Shown: positions 26,044 through 34,971 of the stretch, piece after piece
How the letters are laid out: each line of letters starts with the position of its first letter
How positions within the stretch are numbered: position 1 is the stretch's first letter
From: VXYK01 sp965221585
GTDB lineage: Bacteria; Actinomycetota; Acidimicrobiia; Acidimicrobiales; Aldehydirespiratoraceae
Reading direction: 5' to 3'
NCBI GenBank assembly: GCA_965221585.1
Contig: OZ244898.1
Coordinates: forward strand, 1,302,001 to 1,366,000
DNA: 64,000 nt
Program-made: the position numbers and the translations under genes
The notes under the pieces: generated by a model
Databases searched by the model: none
What the model was told of the DNA's origin: nothing
What the model saw: the letters and a program-made list of their open reading frames with translations, nothing else

Positions 26044-27377
26044 GTGCGGCTGCGCCTAACAGCTTGAGTATCGATGTACCCCGGAACGTGCTCCTCGGGG
26101 GTCTCGGCCTCACCAACCGTGCGGTGGCCACCGCACTGAAGGCGCGGGGCCACACAGTTGTGGCTGTCGACGACGAACCGAACGAAGCTGTCCGCAGAGC
26201 CGCCAACGATCTCGGAATCGAACTGCTGGAGCCGACATCAGAGTTGGACCGCTGCATCTCGACCATTGACCTGGTTGTGCCCACGCCCGGGCTCCCAGAG
26301 AATCACGTGCTGTTCGAATGCGCCGCGAGGCGGGGCCTGCCGCTGGTGTCGGAACTGGACCTGGCCGCCTGCTGGGACGACCGCCCGGTCGTGGCGATCA
26401 CCGGCACCAACGGCAAGACCACCGTCGTTGAGTTGTGCACCGACGCTCTCGAACGGTCAGGGCTCAAGGCGGTCGCGGCCGGAAACACCGATGTCCCGTT
26501 GGTCGAGGCGATCAACGACCCGACCACCGAAGTGTTCGTTGTGGAGGCAAGCTCGTTCCGACTCGCCCGAGTCCGCGAGTTCTCCCCGCAGGTCGCAACC
26601 TGGCTCAACTTCGCACCCGACCACCTCGATGTGCACCTCGACTTGGACTCCTACATGAGCGCGAAGTCCCGGATCTGGCGGAATCTAGGCGACGATGGCC
26701 TGTGCGTGGCCAACGCTGCGGACCCGGTGGTGATGCGCCATGTGCGCTCCGATCTTCGGACCGTCACCTTCGGAGGACCTCAAGCGGACTGGCGCGTCGA
26801 GCAAGGTGAGTTGATCGGACCTCAAGGACCCTTCTCAGACGTCACGCGGCTGTGGCGGACGCTTCCCCACGATGTTGAAGCTGCGCTCGCCGTCGCCGCA
26901 TCCGCGACTCCCGTCGGTGCGAGCATCGACGCGGTGATGCAGGCATGCCAGGAATTTCGGGGACTGCCCCACAGGATCACGCCAGTCGCAACCATCGACG
27001 GATCCGTCTATTACGACGACTCCAAAGCAACAACGCCTCATGCGACCTCGGCCGCTCTGCGGGGCTTCGAAGCTGTCGTCCTGATAGCCGGCGGACAGAA
27101 CAAGGGAGTTGATCTCGCTGACATGACCCTCGAGGCGGCGAGCGTCGTAGCAGTGGTGGCGATCGGCGATGCCTCAGCCGAGATCGTCGAGGCCTTCGAA
27201 GCCACGCATCGGGCTGAGACCGCTTCAGACATGGACGACGCGGTGAGCCGGGCGCGACGCCTGGCAGCCGGAGGAGTTCCCGTACTGCTGAGCCCAGGCT
27301 GCGCGTCATTCGACTGGTACAGCAGCTACCACGAACGCGGTGAGGATTTCATCAGATCGGTCAGGAAACAGCGATGA
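26040..27377 (+). CDS. murD: UDP-MurNAc-L-alanine:D-glutamate ligase MurD
   Basis: About 445 residues from the ATG at 26040, which overlaps the mraY stop; a longer frame upstream is inside mraY. Rossmann-like UDP-binding N-terminus (LLGGLGLTNRAVATALKARG), ATP loop AITGTNGKTTVVELC, NFAPDHLDVHLD, DDSKATTPHATSAAL, and a C-terminal LSPGCASFDWYSSYHERG. Adds D-glutamate to UDP-MurNAc-L-Ala. The stop overlaps the ftsW start (ATGA). Confidence 0.95.
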   Translation: MSAAAPNSLSIDVPRNVLLGGLGLTNRAVATALKARGHTVVAVDDEPNEAVRRAANDLGIELLEPTSELDRCISTIDLVVPTPGLPENHVLFECAARRGLPLVSELDLAACWDDRPVVAITGTNGKTTVVELCTDALERSGLKAVAAGNTDVPLVEAINDPTTEVFVVEASSFRLARVREFSPQVATWLNFAPDHLDVHLDLDSYMSAKSRIWRNLGDDGLCVANAADPVVMRHVRSDLRTVTFGGPQADWRVEQGELIGPQGPFSDVTRLWRTLPHDVEAALAVAASATPVGASIDAVMQACQEFRGLPHRITPVATIDGSVYYDDSKATTPHATSAALRGFEAVVLIAGGQNKGVDLADMTLEAASVVAVVAIGDASAEIVEAFEATHRAETASDMDDAVSRARRLAAGGVPVLLSPGCASFDWYSSYHERGEDFIRSVRKQR

Positions 27378-28594
27378 GAGCCGTCGGTAGCGTCACGCGG
27401 TCGCGGTCACAAACATCTCAGTCGCGCTCGTCACGGTCGCGCTCGTCACAGGCGAACGGCGCTGCGCAACGAAAGGCGGCCGTTGCTGCACCGCAGCAGT
27501 CCCTGCTGTTCATCTCGTTGCTGGTGATGATCAGCGCCCTGGTGGTGCTGGGCCTGGTGATGGTGCTCTCGGCTTCGGCGGTCGTCAGTATCGAGCACAG
27601 TGGAAGCGCCTGGAGCAAGTTCGGACGGCAGGCGGCTTCCGCTGGGGTCGGACTGATCCTGATGTTCGTGATGATTCGCATCGACTACCACCATTGGCGC
27701 ACCATGATGGCTCCGGTGGTGGTCAGCTCGTTGTTTCTGCTCGCCCTGCTGGCGGTACCGGGCTTCGGTGTCAGCCAGAACAACGCAACTCGTTGGCTCG
27801 ACCTCGGTGTCATCTCGTTCCAGCCGTCCGAGGTTGCGAAACTGGGGTTGATCTTCTTCGCGGCGGACATCCTGTCCCGGCCCCGTCGTGACATCCGCAA
27901 CGCACGGAGCACGCTGGTTCCGGTGCTGGCCTGCACAGCGTTGTTCGCGGTGCTGTTCATGTTGCAGCCGCATTTCGGCAACACACTGATCCTCGGCATG
28001 ATCGCTTTGACGATGCTGTTCTGGGCGGGGACCGCGATGCGGCTGTTGTCAGCCACGACTCTGGTGGGAGTGTCGTTGGCGGGCCTGGTCGTCTGGAGCA
28101 CTGCGTGGCGACGCGAACGGCTGCTTAGCGTATTCGACCCTTGGAGCGACCCCGACGGCGCCAGTTTTCAGCTGTTGCAGTCGCTTCACGCCATAACGGT
28201 CGGCGGAATCCGCGGGACGGGGCTCGGCGATGGATTGGCAAAATGGGGTTTCGTTCCCTACGCCCACAGCGACTTCATCTTCGCGGTCATCGCGGAAGAA
28301 CTCGGAATACTCGGAGCGGGCGCGGTGATCTTGCTGTATCTCGGAATCGGCGTCCTCGGCTTCGTTGTGGCCGTGAAGGCTCCCGACAGGTTCGGGATGC
28401 TTCTGGCGGCCGGCATCACGACCTGGATATTCACTCAAGCGTTTCTGAACCTGGGCTCGGTGATGGGAATAGTCCCGACTGTCGGAGTCACGCTTCCGTT
28501 GCTGTCGCACGGTGGAACGTCGCTGGTGGTGATGATGGCGACCGCTGGGATCCTGCTCAACGTCGCCCTCCAGAGCCGAAGAAGTGAGCAGTGA
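27374..28594 (+). CDS. ftsW: Septal peptidoglycan glycosyltransferase FtsW (SEDS)
   Basis: 406 residues with about ten membrane helices. SEDS polymerase that makes septal glycan strands with FtsI. Visible: WLDLGVISFQPSEVAKL, the QSLHAITVGGIRGTGLGDG loop, FAVIAEELGILGAG, and the C-terminal GVTLPLLSHGGTS. Unusual: the cytoplasmic N-terminus holds a Ser/Arg-rich stretch (SRSQTSQSRSSRSRSSQ, about residues 9-25) encoded by repeated TCGCGCTCGTCAC units. It overlaps murD and murG by 4 bases each. Confidence 0.95.
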   Translation: MRAVGSVTRSRSQTSQSRSSRSRSSQANGAAQRKAAVAAPQQSLLFISLLVMISALVVLGLVMVLSASAVVSIEHSGSAWSKFGRQAASAGVGLILMFVMIRIDYHHWRTMMAPVVVSSLFLLALLAVPGFGVSQNNATRWLDLGVISFQPSEVAKLGLIFFAADILSRPRRDIRNARSTLVPVLACTALFAVLFMLQPHFGNTLILGMIALTMLFWAGTAMRLLSATTLVGVSLAGLVVWSTAWRRERLLSVFDPWSDPDGASFQLLQSLHAITVGGIRGTGLGDGLAKWGFVPYAHSDFIFAVIAEELGILGAGAVILLYLGIGVLGFVVAVKAPDRFGMLLAAGITTWIFTQAFLNLGSVMGIVPTVGVTLPLLSHGGTSLVVMMATAGILLNVALQSRRSEQ

Positions 28595-29784
28595 ATAGAT
28601 CGACGAAGAGTTCTGGACGTGTCTGGGCTGTCATAGCCGGGGGAGGGACGGGCGGTCATGTCGTCCCCGGACTCGCCATCGCCGAGCAGATCGTGGCACG
28701 TTGCGACCGCACTGATGCAGTGCACTATCTCGGCAGTCGGCGAGGGCTCGAGACCGCCGTCGTCCCTGAAGCGGGGTTCACGTTGACTGCCTTGCCTGGT
28801 CGGGGCATTGCCCGCAGATTCACGCTCAGCAACGTCGCGGCGGTGATCGGGCTCTGTGCGGCGATAGTCACCGCCGTGGTCCGGATGGCTCGCTGGCGTC
28901 CCGCGGTGGTGGTCGGGCTCGGTGGTTTCGCTTCGGTTCCCGGGGTGGTGGCAGCGATCGTCTGGCGGGTTCCGCTGGTGGTGGCTGAGCAGAACGCGGT
29001 GCCGAGCGCGGCCAATCGGCTGGGAGCCAGGTTCGCCAGAGCCGCCGCTGTCCCGTTCGCTGAGGTGGACCTCCCCAGGGCGGTATGGACCGGCAACCCG
29101 GTGCGCTCCGCGGTCACCAGAATCGACCGCTCCACAGGTCGTGACGAGGCGTGCCAACGGCTCGGCGTCGACCCGACGCGCAAGGTTCTGTGCGTCTTCG
29201 GAGGGTCGTTGGGGGCTCGCAGGATCAACGAGGCGTTGTTTGAAGCTCTCGAGTACGCGCAACGGCGCGATGATCTGACCATACGCCACATCACCGGAGA
29301 ACGCGACTACGAAGAGTTCGTCGAGAGGATCAACGAGCGCGCCGAACACGACTCCGAATCGCCTTGCAGCTATCGCCTCGACGGTGGACTGGTCCTGCAA
29401 CTCGTCGAGTTCGAACAGGACATGGCTGCGGTCTATGCCGCCAGCGACCTGCTCGTCTGTCGCGCGGGTGCGAGCACCGTGGCGGAACTGACCGTTGCCG
29501 GGGTACCGGCAATCCTCGTGCCGTTCCCGGCAGCGACCGGGGACCACCAGAGCGCGAACGCGCGGATCCTCGGCGAATCGAACGCGGCGATAGTCGTGAC
29601 CGACAGTGAACTCAACGGTGCGCGGCTCTATCGCGAGATTGACGAACTGCTCGGTGATCAGCAGCGACTGGCCGCCATGTCGGCCAACGCCCGGGCGCAC
29701 GGAAGGGCAGACGCGGCGCACGCGGTGGTCGATCTGCTCGAGCGCCACGCCAAGCGACCGCTGGTACGTGAAGGAGTCGCATGA
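28591..29784 (+). CDS. murG: UDP-GlcNAc:lipid I GlcNAc-transferase MurG
   Basis: 397 residues. GT-B glycosyltransferase converting lipid I to lipid II at the inner membrane face. The N-terminal glycine loop GGGTGGHVVPGLAIA, GLGGFASVPGVVAA, EQNAVPSAANR, and the donor-site stretch CRAGASTVAELTVAGVPAILVPFP followed by GDHQSANA are all present. GTG start overlapping ftsW; the stop overlaps murC (ATGA). Confidence 0.95.
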   Translation: MNRSTKSSGRVWAVIAGGGTGGHVVPGLAIAEQIVARCDRTDAVHYLGSRRGLETAVVPEAGFTLTALPGRGIARRFTLSNVAAVIGLCAAIVTAVVRMARWRPAVVVGLGGFASVPGVVAAIVWRVPLVVAEQNAVPSAANRLGARFARAAAVPFAEVDLPRAVWTGNPVRSAVTRIDRSTGRDEACQRLGVDPTRKVLCVFGGSLGARRINEALFEALEYAQRRDDLTIRHITGERDYEEFVERINERAEHDSESPCSYRLDGGLVLQLVEFEQDMAAVYAASDLLVCRAGASTVAELTVAGVPAILVPFPAATGDHQSANARILGESNAAIVVTDSELNGARLYREIDELLGDQQRLAAMSANARAHGRADAAHAVVDLLERHAKRPLVREGVA

Positions 29785-31163
29785 GCGTCGATCTCAGCAG
29801 GGCGCGCCGGATCCACCTGATCGGAGCGGGCGGTGCCGGAATGGGCGCGATCGCTTCGGTACTGGCAGCCATGGGCCACGAGGTTTCCGGGAGCGACCTC
29901 AAGGAAGGGCTGATCGTCGAACGTCTCCGCGCCGAGGGCATCAAGGTGTTGATCGGCCATGAGCCAGCGAACCTCGACGAGGCTGAACTGGTGGCGATCA
30001 GCAGCGCGATTCCAGAACACAACCCGGAGTTGCGGACGGCACGCGAATCGGGGATCGAAGTGCTCCGCCGATCGGATCTGCTGCCTGCCATCGCCGCGCA
30101 GAAACGGACCATCGCCGTCGCCGGCACCCACGGAAAGACCACCACCGCTTCGATGCTGTCGATGGTGCTGGCAGAGGCAGGCCTTCAGCCTTCTTTCATT
30201 ATCGGCGGAGACATCAACGAGGTCGGCTCGGGTGCAGCATGGAGCGACGGTGAATGGATCGTTGTCGAAGCCGACGAGAGCGATCGCACGTTTCTCTCAT
30301 TGGGCGCCGAGGTCGCGGTCGTAACGAATGCCGAATCCGATCATCTTGAGACCTATGGCGGAGACCCCGCCGCGCTGTACGCGGCTTTCGTCGAGTTCGC
30401 CCAAAGAGCCGCGAACCGTGTCATGTGCGCGGACGACCCGGGCACGGCTGCGCTGGCACGACAGTTGGGGGCGGTGACCTACGGAACCGATCCAGCAGCG
30501 GACTACCGACTCACGGACATCGTCACGGGCCGGGCATCTGTCTCGTTCTCGTTGAAGTATCGCACCGAGCGACTCGTCGAGGTCGAACTGCCGACGCCGG
30601 GACTGCACAATGCCCGCAACGCAGCGGCAGCGGTCGTAGCCGCGCGCCAGATCGGCGCACCAGTCGACGCGGCAAGTCGAGCCTTGTCGCGGTTCGGGGG
30701 AGTGGCCCGCCGTTACGAATTTCGAGGCGAAGCCGCCGGAGTCACTTTCGTTGACGACTACGCGCATCTCCCATCCGAAGTCGAGGCCGCCCTGGCCGCG
30801 GCGGGCGATGGAGACTGGAAGCGGATCGTGGCAGTGTTCCAACCGCATCGTTACAGTCGGATCGCAGCGTTGGCCGGCGATTTCGCGGACGCCTTCGGGC
30901 GAGCCGACGAGGTCTTCGTGACCGACATCTACTCTGCGGGTGAGACTCCGCGCCCCGGGGTCACAGGAAAGCTTGTTGCCGACGCCGTACTCCAAGCACA
31001 CCCCGAGACCCGGATCAGCTACGTCGCCCGTCTCGGCGAGGTCGTGCAACGACTATCCGAACAGCTCAGAGCGGGCGATCTCTGCCTGACACTCGGAGCA
31101 GGTGACCTGACCAGCGTCCCGGACGCCGTTCTCGAACGGTTGCGAACCCGAAAGACGCCATGA
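29781..31163 (+). CDS. murC: UDP-MurNAc:L-alanine ligase MurC
   Basis: 460 residues. Adds the first amino acid to UDP-MurNAc. HLIGAGGAGMGAIASVL at the N-terminus, ATP loop VAGTHGKTTTASML, EADESDRTFL, NAESDHLETYG, DDYAHLPSEVEAAL and FQPHRYSRI, followed by the LGAGDLTSVPDAV end. The stop overlaps the murB ATG. Confidence 0.96.
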   Translation: MSVDLSRARRIHLIGAGGAGMGAIASVLAAMGHEVSGSDLKEGLIVERLRAEGIKVLIGHEPANLDEAELVAISSAIPEHNPELRTARESGIEVLRRSDLLPAIAAQKRTIAVAGTHGKTTTASMLSMVLAEAGLQPSFIIGGDINEVGSGAAWSDGEWIVVEADESDRTFLSLGAEVAVVTNAESDHLETYGGDPAALYAAFVEFAQRAANRVMCADDPGTAALARQLGAVTYGTDPAADYRLTDIVTGRASVSFSLKYRTERLVEVELPTPGLHNARNAAAAVVAARQIGAPVDAASRALSRFGGVARRYEFRGEAAGVTFVDDYAHLPSEVEAALAAAGDGDWKRIVAVFQPHRYSRIAALAGDFADAFGRADEVFVTDIYSAGETPRPGVTGKLVADAVLQAHPETRISYVARLGEVVQRLSEQLRAGDLCLTLGAGDLTSVPDAVLERLRTRKTP

Positions 31164-32170
31164 CCGCTTCCGGTGTCTCTGAAAATGTCGGCGGTGCTTC
31201 GAGTGGGGAGGCGGCCGGCAGCGTCGCGGTCAGAGCGCTCCTGGAAAGCCGGCTGTCCTCAAAGACTCGAATCGCCGCGGCCATCGGACCGCTCACCAGC
31301 TATCGCGTCGGTGGTCGCGCTTCGGCGCTCGTGGTGGTCGACAACCGTGATGAACTTGCCGAGTTGTGCGGGGTTCTCAAGAGCGTGCAAGACCGCACCG
31401 CTACACCGGTCGCGGTGCTGGGCCGAGGTTCCAACCTGTTGGTCAGCGATGAAGGCTTCGCTGGATTGGTGGTGATGCTCGGTCCGGGTTTCGGGGAGAT
31501 CAGCTTCGCTGGGGCAACCGTTGTGGCAGGCGGGGCTGCCAAGCTTCCCGTGGTCGCCCGTGCGTCGGTCAATGCGGGACTCACCGGGTTCGAGTGGGCT
31601 GTCGGAGTTCCGGGGTCGGTTGGAGGAGCGGTTCGGATGAACGCCGGTGGGCACGGTGCGGAGATCCGGGACTCCCTGATCACTGCTGAGTTGGTCGACC
31701 TGCGCACCGGTGATCTCGCAAGCCGCTCCAACGAGGACTTGGCGTTCGGATATCGCACGTCGTCGGTGAGCGCGACCGAGTTGGTGTTCGAGGCCTGTTT
31801 TTCGCTGAGCCAGGGAGCGGTGGCCGACGGCAGGGCCATGCTGGCGGAGATCGTCGCCTGGCGACGAGCCAACCAACCCGGAGGCCAGAATGCCGGTTCG
31901 GTCTTCACCAACCCAGACGGTGACAGTGCCGGCAGGCTCATCGAGTCGGTTGGTGCAAAAGGTCTGAGGGTCGGCACCGCCGAGGTGTCACACAAACACG
32001 CCAACTTCATTCAAGCCGACGAGAACGGGCGCGCCGCTGACGTCTTGTCGTTGATGCGCGAGATTCAACGTCGGGTGTTGGAGAGCCATGGGATCGAACT
32101 CGCCTTCGAGACGCATCTGCTGGGTTTCGAAGATGATGGCGCTGCTACCGAAGAGACCGATCGCCGATGA
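31160..32170 (+). CDS. murB: UDP-N-acetylenolpyruvoylglucosamine reductase MurB
   Basis: 336 residues. FAD enzyme that makes UDP-MurNAc using NADPH. Visible: TSYRVGGRASALVVV, VLGRGSNLLVSDEGFAG, FEWAVGVPGSVGGAVRMNAG, FGYRTSSV, the catalytic Ser segment QNAGSVFTNPDGDSAGRLIE, and HANFIQ near the end. The Tyr-loop pattern suggests type I MurB. The N-terminal ~25 residues are Ser/Gly/Ala-rich and not conserved. ATGA overlaps on both sides. Confidence 0.94.
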   Translation: MTASGVSENVGGASSGEAAGSVAVRALLESRLSSKTRIAAAIGPLTSYRVGGRASALVVVDNRDELAELCGVLKSVQDRTATPVAVLGRGSNLLVSDEGFAGLVVMLGPGFGEISFAGATVVAGGAAKLPVVARASVNAGLTGFEWAVGVPGSVGGAVRMNAGGHGAEIRDSLITAELVDLRTGDLASRSNEDLAFGYRTSSVSATELVFEACFSLSQGAVADGRAMLAEIVAWRRANQPGGQNAGSVFTNPDGDSAGRLIESVGAKGLRVGTAEVSHKHANFIQADENGRAADVLSLMREIQRRVLESHGIELAFETHLLGFEDDGAATEETDRR

Positions 32171-32982
32171 CGACCGTCACGAAGATCGACCCTCGGCTTC
32201 GTGCCCGACGTGGCGCGGTTCGTCGGGCCGAAGGCAGGCGTCGACTGCGCTTCATCCTCGTCGGTATGGCAATCCTGGGATTGATCTTCGCCGGTTGGGC
32301 GGCGCTTCGTTCGCCGTTGCTGGACCTCGACCACATTGAGATCGACGGTCTCGGGCCGGCACGTCTCGCAGAGGTGTCAAGGACCATCGGACTGGAGGCG
32401 GGGACTCCGCTCAAGGACATCGAACCGGCGTCGATCGAAGCGGATCTTGAAGCGCTTCCCTGGGTGCTGCATGCCGACGTCGAGAAGTCTTGGCCCGACA
32501 CCGTGCGAGTCGAGGTGGTTGAGCGCACTGCTGTGGCGACTCTGGCGGACTCAACAGGTCCGGGTGTGGTCGTGGACGCCAGCGGCACCGTGATGGCCGA
32601 GGTCGGACCCGCATACCGGGGACTGCCACGGATCTCTTTGGAGAGCAGCGCTGATCTGGGCACGGTCGAATCTGACGCGCTGCCTCCTCTCGCGTTGATC
32701 GAAGTGCTGCCCGACGACCTGGCGGCCTGGATTGAAGCGATCACCTACAGCCCGGGCGCCTCTGAAGGTGCCAGGGGACTGGTGGGGATCGACCTTGTCG
32801 GGGAGGCCGAGGCTCACCTGGGTGAACCCACCCTGTTGAACGACAAGGTTCAGGCCCTGAGATCGGTGCTCAACGGGGTCGATCTCACCTGCGTTCGCCT
32901 GATTGATGTGGCCGTCCCCGATTTCCCGACCGTTCAACGGGACCCGGTGTGTGCCGCCTGGGCCGGAATGCAGACTCGATGA
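32167..32982 (+). CDS. ftsQ: Division protein FtsQ
   Basis: 271 residues. A basic cytoplasmic tail, one membrane helix (FILVGMAILGLIFAGWAAL, near residues 30-48), a POTRA domain (LDHIEIDGLGPARLAEVSRT to about VEVVERTAVATL) and a beta domain ending in DLTCVRLIDVAVPDFPTVQ. It bridges FtsB/FtsL with the divisome outside the membrane. Overlaps murB by 4 bases; a 159-base gap separates it from ftsZ. Confidence 0.9.
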   Translation: MTTVTKIDPRLRARRGAVRRAEGRRRLRFILVGMAILGLIFAGWAALRSPLLDLDHIEIDGLGPARLAEVSRTIGLEAGTPLKDIEPASIEADLEALPWVLHADVEKSWPDTVRVEVVERTAVATLADSTGPGVVVDASGTVMAEVGPAYRGLPRISLESSADLGTVESDALPPLALIEVLPDDLAAWIEAITYSPGASEGARGLVGIDLVGEAEAHLGEPTLLNDKVQALRSVLNGVDLTCVRLIDVAVPDFPTVQRDPVCAAWAGMQTR

Positions 32983-33141
32983 CCGCTGTAGCACCGACTC
33001 GTCCGGCGGGCACTGCGCGAAACTGGCCGACCGTCCGCGAAAATCCGCGCTCTTTCGTATACCGTCATCGGTTGACCGTCACCTGTTCGGTTCGATTCAG
33101 ATTCAATATTTTTCAATTCAAGTTTTGAGGACGATTACGCG
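32983..33141 (+). promoter_or_regulatory. ftsQ-ftsZ intergenic region, AT-rich leader before ftsZ
   Basis: The first part is GC-rich like its surroundings; the last 40 bases before ftsZ become AT-rich (CAATATTTTTCAATTCAAG near 33104-33122). TTGACC (33072-33077) and TATACC (33056-33061) are promoter-like but I cannot define a well-spaced pair. GAGGA lies 11 bases before the ftsZ ATG, a long spacing. A separate ftsZ promoter is likely, as in other actinobacteria. Confidence 0.45.
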
Positions 33142-34245
33142 ATGTCTCATCCGCAGAATTATCTGGCCGTCATAAAGGTGATAGGTGTTGGTGGCGGCGG
33201 CGTCAACGCCGTCAATCGGATGATCGACGCTGGATTGAAGGGCGTCGAGTTCATTGCCGCCAACACCGATGCACAAGCCTTGTTGATGAGCGATGCCGAC
33301 GAGAAGATCGATATCGGCCGCGACCTGACCCGCGGGCTCGGTGCCGGTAGCGACCCGGAAGTCGGCCGCTTGGCTGCAGAAGCACACCTCGACGAGATTC
33401 GCGAGTCGATTCGTGGAGCCGACATGGTTTTCATCACCGCAGGCAAGGGAGGCGGGACCGGAACGGGTGCTGCCCCGGTGATCGCGGAACTCGCCAAGTC
33501 AGAGGGAGCCCTCACGATCGGAGTGGTGACCCGGCCGTTCGCATTTGAGGGCCGCCGCCGCTCGGTACAGGCAGAGACCGGGATTCAGAGGTTGAAGGAG
33601 AAGGTCGACACACTGATCGTCATACCCAACGACCGACTGCTGACTGTGTCCGATACCAACACGTCGGTGCTCAACGCCTTCAAGATGGCAGACGAGATCC
33701 TGCTGCAGGGCGTTCAGGGCATCACCACGTTGATCACCACCCCAGGATTGATCAACACGGACTTTGCCGACGTTCGTACCATCATGACCGACGCAGGCAG
33801 TGCCCTGATGGGAATCGGTCGCGGCACGGGCGAAGGTCGAGCGGTAGCCGCAGCGCGTGACGCCATCTCGAGCCCGCTGCTCGAGGCCTCGATCGAGAAC
33901 GCCCGCGGCATACTGCTCAACGTCAGCGGGGGACCCGACCTGGGTCTGCTCGAAGTCAACGAGGCGGCCGAGATCATCCACGCGGTCGCCCACCAGGACG
34001 CAAACATTATTTTCGGGACGGTTGTCGACGAAGAGATGGGTGATGACGTGAGGGTCACGGTCATTGCGGCCGGGTTCGACCGCTGGGACGATTCGCGTCC
34101 GGTCTTGCGTCAGGCGGCCGGACCGGATGACATCTACGCCTCCCAACCGACCGGCGACGTTCCGATCGCGGATGTCTTCGCCTCCTACGGGGACGATGAC
34201 CTCGACCTCGGCGACGAGTTCGATGTGCCATCCTTCTTGAGGTGA
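33142..34245 (+). CDS. ftsZ: Cell division GTPase FtsZ
   Basis: 367 residues. Tubulin-like GTPase that forms the Z-ring. VIGVGGGGVNAVNRMI at the N-terminus, the tubulin signature GGGTGTGAAPVIA near residues 99-111, NDRLLTVSD, DFADVRTIMTDAGSALMGIG (T7 loop region), and a short linker ending in the conserved tail FDVPSFLR. This tail would be bound by SepF, encoded downstream; no FtsA is present, as usual in actinobacteria. Confidence 0.98.
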   Translation: MSHPQNYLAVIKVIGVGGGGVNAVNRMIDAGLKGVEFIAANTDAQALLMSDADEKIDIGRDLTRGLGAGSDPEVGRLAAEAHLDEIRESIRGADMVFITAGKGGGTGTGAAPVIAELAKSEGALTIGVVTRPFAFEGRRRSVQAETGIQRLKEKVDTLIVIPNDRLLTVSDTNTSVLNAFKMADEILLQGVQGITTLITTPGLINTDFADVRTIMTDAGSALMGIGRGTGEGRAVAAARDAISSPLLEASIENARGILLNVSGGPDLGLLEVNEAAEIIHAVAHQDANIIFGTVVDEEMGDDVRVTVIAAGFDRWDDSRPVLRQAAGPDDIYASQPTGDVPIADVFASYGDDDLDLGDEFDVPSFLR

Positions 34246-34257
34246 CGGACCCGGCGC

Positions 34258-34971
34258 GTGATTGAGCGCACGCTTCCCGCCGGTCCCGATCATGTTGTGC
34301 GTGTACGTTGCTCGGAGCGCCGCGACGGGAATTTTGCCATCGACAGCGACCCCGACGAACTGGCTCAGGCACGAGCCCGCATAGCCGAAGGCCCGTGGAC
34401 CTGGCTCAAGCAGGTCCACGGTTCGAACGTGGTCGTGGTGGATGAGCCGGGCGCGCGGCGCGGAGAGGCCGCCGACGGCTGCGTGACCCGCTGCGTCGGT
34501 GCGCGGATGTCTGTTCAAACCGCCGATTGCGCACCATTGGTGCTTGCCTCGGAGGGTCTCGTCGGCCTGGTGCATGCAGGCTGGCGAGGGATCGTGGCGG
34601 GAGTGATCACCGCAACTTCCGACCTGCTGACAGAGCTCGGCGGTGGAGAGCACCACGCGTTGTTGGGTCCCTGCATAGCAGCGGCTGACTACGAGTTCGG
34701 CGCGGCCGAACTGGACCTTGTGGCGTCAGTGGCGGGCGACTGCGTTCGCTCGACAACGGCAGAGGGTCTTCCGGCTCTGGACCTGGCGGCGGCGGTCCGG
34801 GCGCAATGCGAGGACGCGGGTGTCGCATCGTTTCAAGTCGTCGGTCCGCGCCACAGCACTCAAACATTGAACACAACGCCCTTCAACACCTCCGACCGAC
34901 GCTGGTACTCCCACCGTTGTCGTGGTGAACAGCAGCGTCAGACCACCGTTGTCTGGTTGGAGCGCCGATGA
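34258..34971 (+). CDS. pgeF: Peptidoglycan editing factor PgeF (DUF152/laccase-domain)
   Basis: 237 residues, GTG start 12 bases after ftsZ. The family motifs are visible: KQVHGSNVVVVDEPG, SVQTADCAPLVLAS with the Cys of the metal site, VHAGWRGIVAGV, and LGPCIAAADYEFG. PgeF removes misincorporated amino acids (such as L-Ser) from peptidoglycan precursors; some homologues were also described as purine-nucleoside enzymes. The last gene part has WYSHRCRGEQQRQTTVVWLE. ATGA overlap with yggS. Confidence 0.9.
   Translation: MIERTLPAGPDHVVRVRCSERRDGNFAIDSDPDELAQARARIAEGPWTWLKQVHGSNVVVVDEPGARRGEAADGCVTRCVGARMSVQTADCAPLVLASEGLVGLVHAGWRGIVAGVITATSDLLTELGGGEHHALLGPCIAAADYEFGAAELDLVASVAGDCVRSTTAEGLPALDLAAAVRAQCEDAGVASFQVVGPRHSTQTLNTTPFNTSDRRWYSHRCRGEQQRQTTVVWLERR

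Noticed and set aside
28435..29748. A 437-residue open frame on the minus strand
   Set aside because: It lies opposite murG, which has intact family motifs; no recognisable domain.
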